Shown piece by piece: positions 26,301 to 38,300 of a stretch of DNA of 64,000 bases; position 1 is the first letter of the stretch, and each line of letters opens with the position of its first letter. Below the pieces are notes generated by a model. It saw only the letters and a program-made list of their open reading frames with translations, ran no database searches and was not told where the DNA came from. The position numbers and the translations under genes were made by a program. The stretch comes from Prostheceraeus crozeri (taxonomy: Eukaryota > Platyhelminthes > Polycladida > Euryleptidae): assembly GCA_907163375.1 (NCBI GenBank), contig CAJQUW010007086.1, positions 62,001 to 126,000 of the forward strand, given 5' to 3'.

Positions 26301-29300
26301 TAAAGCTCCATCAACAATGTGCAGAGAACAAGTTCCCATCTCAAGGAAATTAGTTTCGTGCTCTCGACCCTCTTTCATCAAGCGAAGTGTCGCTTGATTA
26401 ACATTTGGTCCATCTATGGCAATCTGCAACAGTTTTGAGGTGTCAAGGCGTTTCAATGACTCATTCAGAGCATTGAACAGCTGGGATGACGAGGCATGTC
26501 CAAGAAACTGAGAAGTGTTCATTATTCTGGTTCAAAGCTGACAATTTCATTGACAAAAATCCACCAAGAAGAAAAAAGTCACCTTTATTCCACGCTTACA
26601 ATCAAACCTGGAAATTTCCAGGTCGAAATGCAAATTTCCCTGACTTTTCCAGTCAAACTATTTTTCCCTGACTTTTCCAGGTTTTTCCCGGTTTTCCAGT
26701 CGTTATACACCCTGTGTTATAGGTGCACATTTGTAGACTTGTTCGCCCTATACATCAGTTCGCCATTATTTTTGTCTGGAGGCCAAGGTGATGCGGTGCG
26801 TTGCTACTGTCACTGACTTTATGAATTAGGAATTGCATTTACATTTACATACAGTTCTAGCAGAGAAGATACATGTAATTTAAACAGAGAAATTGCTAGC
26901 CAGTCATGAAACATATCTTGCCTAGGAGACGGAGTCATGGACAAAGGTTTCTTAAATGTACACATGTATGTCATGACTTGTAACTTGCAAGTTTTGTATG
27001 TTGCATACGAACCATCCAGTTCAAAGGTCGGCAGACTTTCTTGTAGCGGGCCACATCACGGATCTGATTAGCTTTGTGGTCATCTAATTCTGCAGTAAGC
27101 TACTTTAGAAATCAGAATCGCTGAAATGATAATCCTAATTGGCGTAGACCCAGTCTTGCCGTGGGAGCGGGATTTCCCATAAAAGTGCGGGAAGTTCTAA
27201 TGGATTCTATCAGGCCTGTTTTTTATCTGTGAAGAAGGGTCTGGAACCGAAACGTCGAGGAAAACTCGTTTTTCTTTTTATTAAAGGGTTTAGCAGAAAT
27301 TCAAGGGAGTGTGTTTCTCGAATACGAGTGCAGTTTATATGCCGAAGTTGACGACACTTTGTCTTCCCGCATCTTCAAAAGTCGATATGGTGGACCTTAA
27401 TTGAAATAAAGGGGCTTGATTTTCGCTTTGCTGCTATAAAAATTCATATAGGTTAGAATATAGGATTCTGAAAATTTTAGTTCAGATAAGGCATGACCCT
27501 AGAGTAAGTATATTAGGTAGAGTGGTAATTCCCCATTTATTAAATCCCAATGTGTATACACTTTCGATTTTATTAAATGAACTCGAGGGGAATATAATTG
27601 GGTATTGTTACCAAATGTGAGATATGCAAATTTTTTGCAGTTTTGCAGAAGTTACAACGGAATTGACTGATCATGACAGTAATGCAGAAGGAAATGATAT
27701 TATTTTACTGATCGTCCGTGTCATGACATCCGTGGAGAGGTAATGTTTGTTAAATTAGCAACTCGATGACCCCATTGCTTTCATGCTGAACCACAAGAGA
27801 ATCTTTTTAAGCGCGATCTTATCTCAAGCAGCTGGTAGAGCAAAATAACAGAATCAAAGACAATCAACTCAAAAACAACTCAATCAACTTTAAAATATGT
27901 AAATGGTTCCACATCACTATTCAGATTCAAGAAATGAAGCATAAATCTAGTGAATCATAAAATCATGTCGATGAAAATTGATATAATACTGGAAATTTCA
28001 GCCAAGAAAGCAAAATAAGATCTCGACTTTTTCATGAAGACTTCCATTATAATGCTGTTCAATAGAGTTCCTTATGATCATCAGGATAATTTCCGCTTAG
28101 CCGATGATTGCTAGCAAATATTCCTTTTGACATACAACTTGTTTCATACTTATAAATGGGGCGTCATGTCGGTAGTACAGTAGAATTCGCATATATCGGC
28201 TTCGGCTATATCGGCGGTTTTTTTTGTCCCAGCATAATTTCCTATCTTTTCCATATAATCGAGTTCGCGTATATCGGCGATTCGCCTATATCGGCGCATT
28301 TTCACTGTCCTGACAGAAAAAAATTCGTTTATAACGGCGGATTTCCTGGAAATCCTCAAGCGATGTGTTTTGCCTCGAAGAGTCACTAGAATGTCTGTAT
28401 ATGTGGACACGGATGGCTGTTGATTCTGTTAGGACTATCCGATTCTAACTATTCTAGTGGCATGTGAAAATTTAGATCTTCTACAATTCATCTCGATCAT
28501 GTTTGGGGTTTGATCAAACTTGTAGAATCTAGCAGCCGAGGAAAGATAAGTAGGCTTGCCACTCACTGATAATTCTCACATAGTTCTCACGAATAGTTTA
28601 ATTCGACGTGATGATTGCATTGTTCAGAAAGGCACAATTTTTAGATATCTATTGAATACATAGACACAATTACATGTACATGTACTGTGCATGTTGGACA
28701 ACAAGTCAATATATGTATTTAAGTATAGCAACGCAATAATTCATGAGTCAATACACGTATATGCATTGTACGATGCATGGCATGATCTCAGAGCTCGTGT
28801 AGATTTCAAAAAAATTCAAAATTCAGGGAGTTCGCATACATCGGCGGTTTTCGTCTGTCCCTTGAGGCGCCGATATCTGCGAATTCTACTGTGTATAAAT
28901 TGGAAAAAATTAGCTTTTTAAAAACTGCGCAATTTACTTTGGACCGCAGGGACGTAATCTCTGCAAAAAACTGAATCTTTTAATACAGAAATTTTCACTG
29001 TATACAGATACTTTTTTGAGTAGACTCTCTACCTATACATACCTACTCTATGGGCATGGCTAAATTACATGCACGAGGTAGAACCTTTTAACTGTCAAAG
29101 AAACAGTTCACAACATTTAACCGAAAAAAATTCAATGACCGGTGCAGAGCCGACCGGTTCCAACCCTGTGATGCGCCATCGCATAAGAAAATTGATTCGA
29201 CGCTTTGAAACTGATTACATATCGCATAAACTAACTTTTCTCATGCTCAATGACTTATTTCTGCTCTGATTTGGTCAATGATTTATCGAGATGATATGCT

Positions 29301-32300
29301 CCTGAAACTCTAAGTCTATCTCGAAACTGAGATCGGTCAGATGTATTGTTTCAAATGTTGAAGCTCAAGTTGCTGTTAATGTTACTCAAATGAAAGGATT
29401 TCGATTTCCCTCGAAATAAATGTTCATGCTGTCAATTGTCCTGACATAGCTGCGTGTAGCAAATGTTAATCAAGCACACAGAAATAAATGCCTCCATTAA
29501 GCTTTCTCCGGGGCAGGGTTGGAACAATTACACATTTTTTTCAATTACAATTACTGAAATAAAAATCTTCAATTACAATTATAATTAGCTACTTGAAAAT
29601 AAAAATCTTCAATTACAATTACACGACTTTTATTCAATTGCAATTACTATCACGTGTGTGACTGTGCAATTACAATGACAATTACTTCAAAAGTTGTAAT
29701 TAATTACACAATTACATCCATTTTCCGAACAATGTTGGTCAATTATAAGTTAGTTGTCCAAAACGATTTTTTTAAGTATTAGTAAATTTGATTTTGAGTA
29801 CAAGATAGAGAAAGAAATAGGGCCTATTGTCAATTGCAATTTCAACGTTGCAACCTTTCAATGATCACTTTAAGGTGGAGCATTCCTAAAACTTCATCCT
29901 AATCAGTCATGACATGAGTCTTATCTCAATGATACAGTTACAGCAACCGCCACAAACAGGATGAGTAGTCGGTCTGAGTCATCATTAACAACAGGTAACT
30001 ATCATGCTACTTTAGGTAGGCCTATTTCTAAAACTATTCTGTTTCTAATAGATGATGACAATCTACATAGCTACCTGAATATTAGTCTGCATTTATTGAT
30101 GCTTTCAAATCTAAGCATTTCTAACTCCACCAAGATTTTTTTCTTTGTAAACATACTAGTAAATGAAAACGTGTAGGTACTACATATACATCCAGACACT
30201 GTACATCGGTATTCGGTAGGCCTACACCATGAGAATGACTTGGCCTACTACATAAATGAAACCTTTAAACACGTTAACTAAAGCTTCATTCGTACAACTG
30301 CGCTTTATGTGCCCACTGCGACCTACTGTTACTGATAGGTACTGTCTATGATAAAAATGCAAAATGACGGTAGATGTAGGCTACATCCACACAAAAATAT
30401 GATATCAACCGCCTTTTACTCTACCACATAAGTCTGTTCGACGCTTAGAACGACGGCAAAGTGATTTTAAACTGTATATATATTTCAAATAAACTTTAAC
30501 TTTATTCATACATGAAAGGGTTAAGATCCAGCTGCTTAGATGTACAATACAGCAATGTCCAGCTGCAAAATGTCAATATAGCAATCTTTGGATTTTGTGC
30601 TTCGTCGAATCGAATAGACAAAAGTAATTGACGTGTAGTTGACCGACATTTTTCTTCAATTACAATTCATTAAAATTCAATTACAATTACAGTTGAACTT
30701 TCGCAATTACAATCATAATTACAAGTACTGTAAAATCAAAATTTTCAATTACTTCAAAACTTTTAATTAATTACATAATTACAATTACTATATTGTTCCA
30801 ACCCTGCTCCGGGGCAACCTGTCTGAAATGAAGATCATATAGCTTGATTTTTGGGGGAGAGCTTACGGCCAAATCCTACTGAACGTTGCTTGCTCAAATG
30901 GTAATGAGTGTTCTATGGAAAGTTTATCACATGCATGTATAATAAGAAGTCTTATAAGAGGTGATCAAATTTTGTCGAATAAGTTATCAGCCTAGCAAAT
31001 GATTCTCCAAATATTTGTTAGTAATAGAGGATCGAGTGAGTTCGTAAAGTTCCGTTGGTACGTCTCATGGCGCATTAGTAACGCCAATCACTAGAGCAGA
31101 ATTTAGGTACCAAGCGCTTACATATAAATCGCATTTACAGATTTATCTGGATTGCTTCACTGCGCACGTTTCAAATTCACATTACTCTTTCATGAAAATG
31201 TATTATGTCCTGCTGCCTTAAGGAAAATATTGAGCACGAAACTCAGCAAAATTGTCATTCTACATGTGACAGAATCATTGTATTCAATTAAAAATTTGCT
31301 AGTTCCGCTTTATTTACCGAACAAATGATTTTAAAAAAACTGATCTCAATTTTAGCTATGACCAGTGCTCCTACGCGGCAAATTTCCAGCTTTTGCACAG
31401 GCCGAGTATATTTACGCAGGTAGACATATGCGATGAATGAAAATACCGTATACACAGATAGAATTTCAATGTGATTACTACTTTCACGTTTGGATTAGAC
31501 GAATTTACATTGCAATCACGAATGAATTGCGAATGCAAGTAATCATTCAATATGCAATGTGATGAACACGTCTATGAATTTATAATGCATGTGATGGAAA
31601 AACGCTTAAATCAACTCTAAGCCCCTAGCTCTCACGACGTCAAAAGACATATTGTTCTTAACCCTTAAAGGGATATGGGACATATGTGTCCCATGACCTA
31701 AATCATACGCTACTACCCTGCACGAATTTTTTTATGTTGTCTAATTGTGACACATTAGAAATTCATAAATAGTGATTCAATTTTGTAACAATTTGAGGTA
31801 AGTAGCAACCGTCCTACGTATTATTAATTTGATTTGAATTTTTAAGAAAATGAAATTTAAATTCAAATATTCAATTCAAAATTTTATCGAGAGATATGTT
31901 TTTTTGAAAATCAAATATTCAACCAAACTCATGATACTGTCTTTATATATCGGTAGAGCTTCGCCTATCTATAAGAGATACGATTTTACCGGACTTTGAG
32001 TGATATTTCCTCGTGGGACACATATGTCCCATTATCCCATTAGGTTAATTCTAGTGAAATTTCATCCACTTCACAAAATTTAATTTCCTGTCCGTTGTTT
32101 GAAATGACTGCACTTCCCCTTTCATCATTTCTTTATCTGGCTTTGGTTTCGGCAGTCCTCTCCTGTTACGAACTGTTCCGTCGCCTCCAGTCCATGTAGG
32201 TGTAAAAGATAGAAAAGGTATGGAGAGGAGAAAAAGTTATCCATAAATACTCGGCAACCAGAGCCAATGAGACTTTCAGTCATACGAAGAAAAAACATTT

Positions 32301-35300
32301 TCTCCAAGCCCAAGTTCCACAGTTCCTTTTCTTCCAGTGTAAACTTCCATTTGATAAGTATATCCTGAACGTGAACCGCACATCATCCACATCTTGAATC
32401 CCCATTTTATTGGCTTTGTTTTCACGTATTGTCGCATAGCATTGTGACCTTTGTATTTTATCATACGTTCATCTATACTTTGACATTGTTCGGCGGTACG
32501 AGCATTTTGGAATGCACTATTCAGGTGGTTCAAAATGCATCGTACTTTTGAAGCTCTGTCGAAGTTTGGATCATTCTTTGGAAGAGCAGATGTGTTGTCA
32601 TTGAATTGAAGCATGCGCTTGATAAGTTCAAATTTTTTGAGAGTCATCACACTAGAAATAAATGTCACGCGTAAATCACTGTCTGTTGACCAGTAGAAGC
32701 GAGTGCAAGGCAATTTGTGATACCCCATGACAAGAAGAATTCCTATAAACGCTTTCATTTCGTCAGCAGAAGTTTCGGAAGTCTCACCCTTCTGTATTGC
32801 ATATCTGTTCGATTCATGTACGATAAGGTCCACCAAGGCATCAAAATTAGATGTGCGACAGAAGACATCATATGGTGCTCCATTAGTAATATTTATACAA
32901 TCATAGTCAATTGGACGATCGAATTCTGGTTTGCAAACTGGCTCACACTTGGTATCCCAAACAAATGTAGGTCTTTCAGTCATTGTATAAGAGCTGCTTT
33001 CTGATGGTTGAACATCCATTTCTGTTCGGCTCTCTTCACCTGTTTGTATCAAAACATTAGTTTCTTCACTGTTATCGGCGTTTGCTAGAACTTCAATATC
33101 AACTCTGCCTAATTCATCAACCTCGTCATCCGCAAACAATAGTTCCAAAACTTCCTCAGGTTTAAGATTAAAATGTCTGCCTTTCATATATGTGCATTTT
33201 CGTTTAGTTGCCATCACATCCAAGATACGAGGAAGAAGAATGCTGTGAAATTCATTCGCTTTCATTGAAATTCATTGTATTGGGGTGAGATGACGGTACG
33301 TATTGCGTGACGTCATTTTGATTTGATTCGACAATAAAAAGATACATTCGATTTCATGATTTCAGCTTGCTTCCGTCATAGAGATGAACAAAAGCAAATA
33401 ATTGGCAGAAGCAAGTCAATCCACACTCTACTCTAGTTCACTTACTGTTTGCAGCTGTTGATAGTTGAGGCCATTGATATCAATGCGGTAGTTAATACGA
33501 TGATTGATAAATGATTGTGCACCTTACGGTCCTTACCTATTGCAAGAACATTTTGTCTTAGCTGTGCAACAGATACTGGTTGCAATAAACCCGATGTTAA
33601 TAACTAACTAATGGGATAATGGGACATATATGTCCCAAGAATAAAAGTGGTCCTAGATTACAGTGTAAGTTTGAATTTGATAATTTAACGTGATTCTGAG
33701 CTAAACTACATCGCAATTAACAAAAAATAATAATATCGCAGAAAAAAATGGAAATTGAAAATTTTGTCCCTTTAAGGGTTAACAGGCCGAGGTCGGTCAA
33801 GACGACCGACCTAGCACAACTTCTTATTGCTGTGATGAGTTTATCCATCGCCTGAACTTGACGCCACGTGTCTTTTATTCCTTCACTTCGAGCATGCAGA
33901 ATATGCTATTGGAACACTGATTGGCCAATCATCTGGCGCGTATGTGATAACTTGTTCTCACACGTGATCAAGATATTGCCTGCTACATGAATCATTTCGA
34001 CTGTCATGTCGTCGAGACCTACACGACGGGCGCGCGTAGAAGCTATTGAGCGAATGCAGAATGACAACTGGCAAGCAGAAGATGAAATTGAAGCCGATTT
34101 AGATTCAGAAGCAAGCCTCGCAGACGATATTGGTGACTATGAAGGCCAAAGCTTTGGTCAAGGCGACGCTGTTCCACATGAGAATGAGATCTCAAGCAGT
34201 GATGATGACGATCAGTCCATCTCCGACACAGAAATCTACGTTGACAAAAATGGCAACCGTTGGAATGCTGAGCCTCAAATTATCAGAGGTAGACGTGATG
34301 CCGCGAATGTGTTGCGGCAAAGACCGGGACCGACGAGATCTGTTCACAGACTCTTTATTTGAGACTTGGTCGCTTTTCTTTCATGAACCCATACTGAGAC
34401 ATGTACTCGAGTGCGCTAGATTAAAAATGATGCGCGATGAAGAAGACGCTGACAAGATTACGATGGACGGTCTTCTGGCGTTTATATCTATCTTATATTT
34501 CCGAGGAGCTAATATGGACCAAAAACTGACAGTTGACGATCTCTGGTCCGAGGCTACGGCTGACTTTTACAATGCAGCAATGTCGAGGAATGATTTCAAG
34601 AAGTGGCTAAAGTATATAATAATAATAATACTTTATTCGTCAGTTACAAAGGGCGGTAATGACAGAGGCGGGGTGACAATATCATGAGTACATCGAAAAT
34701 TTCACAAAACTGTTATTATACAAAGCAAGTCGCCTATTCAAAGGTCGTAAAACCCGTGAATGTCTCACACCACTTTGGTTTTTTCTCAATACAAAAAATT
34801 CCGATAAGGGATGATTTTCTTTCGCACATGAAATCTTTTTTATAATCCGAATACAAGTCTTATCAAGTCTGCTTTGCAGACTGGGAATGTCATTGACTTT
34901 TGCCCAAAGCAACACGATCTAGCTGAGCAAGTTTTTTCAAGTTTGTCTTTGAAACATCACAAATGGCTGGCCAGCAAAAAGACATGTGACAATACACAAG
35001 AGACGTATAAGCCTGCCAAACAACACTGCCGCGGTTAGAATTACATTTCAGGCGTTTTACTATTGACATTGCCCGACAGCACCTATTATACAGTTCGCTA
35101 AACTGTTTATCCCATTTCGCATCAAATGAAAAAAATACTCCCAACATTTTCAAATTTTCAACCTCTTCAATACATGCGTTATTGATATAAATAGGAGAGA
35201 CAGTGGGATTACAGTTTGTTCGAGAAATAGTCATATATACGCTTTGACGACGCCGAAACGCAAACATCTCGCAGAAGCATCGACTCTTTCGCCGCCTTTC

Positions 35301-38300
35301 GTTTCGTGTTCGATTCTTGGAATGACAGACTGAACGATTTCTTCACGGCTAGTGACTCTCTAACGATTGATGAACAACTGATTTCTTCTTGAACCAGATC
35401 ACCTCACAGAGTTTATAACTCGAAGAAACCTGGCAAATACGGTGACATGTATCGCTGGGTTTGTGACTCGAAATTTCGATATGTGTACAAAGGCAACCTT
35501 ATGACGAGACGCCCTATGGATCCAGAAAGTGCAGACGCTCACAAGAGTGCAAACAAAGCCAATAGTCTGGTTTTGGATCTCTGTGCTCCTTTCTTCGGGT
35601 CAGGTCGAAACGTGACCGGAGACCGATTTTTTACTGCTGTCGACACCGTCGAGACTCTTCTAGATCATCGATTGACTTACCTTGGTACTTTGATGGCCAA
35701 CAAACGGGACATACCTCCAGTTTTGAAAGCCAGCTGTGAAGTTGGAGCTACAAAAGCTGTGTTTGGTGGAAAAGACAATCGTCTTACCATGATATCATAT
35801 CAGGTGAAGCCCTCAGTTGTACATGCTGTCTTCTTCTCATCGTAACATCACCTTCAGCGATGATCAATCGAAACCCAATCTCATTTTGGATTACAACAGT
35901 TCGAAGAGTGGCGTAGATACATGTGATCAAATGGCCAAGAACTACAGCTGTCGGTTTCGCACTGCGAGATGGCCACTAGTGCATTTCCAAAATTTGTTGG
36001 ATATCACAGCGATCAATTCCCTGACAATTTTCAACATCACCAAACCTGACTGGTCAAAGAAAGACTTGAAGTATAGAAGAAGAGAGGCCCTGATCACATT
36101 GGCAAAGGAACTACATTGTGATTTGAAAGAAAAGTTGCAGAAGTTCAAACGAGCTCAGGAGAGTTCATTGACGGTAGAAGGACATGTTTCCACAGAATCT
36201 CATGTCGCAGCCACTGCTTCAGACTGAAATTTACGCTGCTCTGTGTGCAAGATATCTGGCAGATCTGCCAGGAACGCAAAAACGGCATCGGAAAGCTGCT
36301 TGAAATGCAGTAAAGCATGCTGCAAGAAGCATATTGGCTCTGTTTTGTGCAGTTTGTGTACCCAATAACCTTGAAAAGGCATATATTTCCTACAACAGAT
36401 GAAAATAGATGTTTTGGATTATCTTTATGTCTTCTATTTTATCATATAATCCATCATATTGCATAATATATACATCGATTATCTGCAAGCTTAGATAATA
36501 GAAAACAACGTTCAAGGCGAGGAATTTTAAGATTTACCGTAGGTCGGTCAAAACGACCGACCTTGGCCTAAGTAAGGTGGATTTGACCTCGGCCTGTTAA
36601 GGGTTAATCTTGCCTGGCGCAATCGCAAAAAATGATTTTTGTTGTCCTCGTAAAAGTAAGCGGCATTACATTGATCATGGATTCTCCCAAGTCATCTGAA
36701 AGCGTTTGTTATTATTCTTCTGTAAATAGTTGCTTTATTGTATCTATTTCACACTTAAGTATTAGACAAGAGTCATACGAAGTTACATTCTGTCTGATTG
36801 ATTGTGGAAAGCAGAAACAGAATATTGATTGGTACTATATCAAAACTGATATTAGTTCAATCCGAGGCAAAAATATGTATAATTGTATGCTTCTAAGCTC
36901 AGTGTGACACTCATTATACATGTAGAACGAAAAACATTTTTTCAATGAAACAATTTCGGACGGAAAAGTTCCTGAATGTTCACTCCGATGTGTTCATTTT
37001 CTTCTTTGGAAAGCATAATCCATTACCAGGGTTACTACAGAAGCTGGAAAACCATTTTCCAGGGTAAATTCAAAGAAATTCCAGGATTCATGATTAGGTC
37101 TCGGATTTATATCGGGGAGACAGCTACCCCCTATTTTGACTACGCTGGTTCGAATGATTTTTTGTCTAGTTTTTTGTCTATCAACGGTTGCTAGGGAACG
37201 CTTTTTTGCATAATTGAAGGTATTTCCAAAACTCAGTTGAGGAAACTTAGCACTGTTTCCAGATCATTTCCGATCGCGATATTTTTCACGTTGGTTGATT
37301 GTTTGGAGCAGCTTACAGATGCTTCAGCAACAAAAACGAAATGCGTGAAATTTACGAGAAACGTCAACTTATGTGGAAAAATTATTATTCTAGCCCTATT
37401 AATACGTAAACTATCAAACAAAAATCATGCTGAAAAGGGATGTGCAGCGCTTTAGCCACTGCTTTGGAAATTATTAGAAATGAATATGCCACGAAGATGT
37501 CCGTCAGATCAGAATTGGCACCCTCTCCTAGATTAACAAGCTTGCTATTTGATTAACAAAATCAGAATCACTAAAGACACGCAAGTTTCCTCGATGGGAT
37601 TCGATTCATACATCCCATACACTCAAAATATTAGTGTGTTATATCTAACATGAGAACATGGAAAACGAGTCTGCTGCTAAATATCAAAACTTTGTTTAAC
37701 CAGAATTATCGTAAAATCTTTTTAAATGCTAAAACAGCATTATGAAAAATCTTTTGTTTGTGAGGTTAAATCATCCTCAAGAACAATGTTTTGTACATAT
37801 GAATGTAAATAAAAATACGCATGAAATTACTTGAAACAATTGTTACATTTTCTTATTATCATTAGCGACAAAAACAAAAAATGGAAACAAGTGTATCTCC
37901 CATTTACCATGGGAATATAACAATCAGAAATGTCAAGGACAAGGACCACAACTGTATAAAAACTTTGTAATTATAGCTGATTAAGAAGCTGGTGTGAAAA
38001 TCATTAACCCTTTCGCATAGTTGATTTGCCACTTAAGTTGCCATACTCATCGATCAGAATGTATGAAGTTTGGTGATTGGAGCAACAGAGTAGATGCATG
38101 TGCTGACTACTGGTTTCACCTAATTTTGGCATCATTTATCTACATAACTTTTGACTTCATAACTTTGAATTTTTGTAAAAATCGAGATGAACAGGCTAAA
38201 GAAAACCTAGTGGATATGTAAAGCTGACATAAAACTAAGGGATTATGTACATATTTCCTCATTATGTACTAAGATGCAAGGACACCTACAATGTGATAGC

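Larger units (their letters stand above)
33779..36600 (+). mobile_element. piggyBac element 2, abutting element 1
   Basis: It starts CAGGCCGAGG after TTAA (33779-33782, shared with element 1) and ends CCTCGGCCTG followed by TTAA (36597-36600). A hairpin GGTCGGTC-(5 bases)-GACCGACC sits inside each end (33791-33811 and 36542-36562). The transposase is on the plus strand, opposite to element 1. A CR1/L2-like retrotransposon fragment interrupts it at about 34612-35268. Confidence 0.93.
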
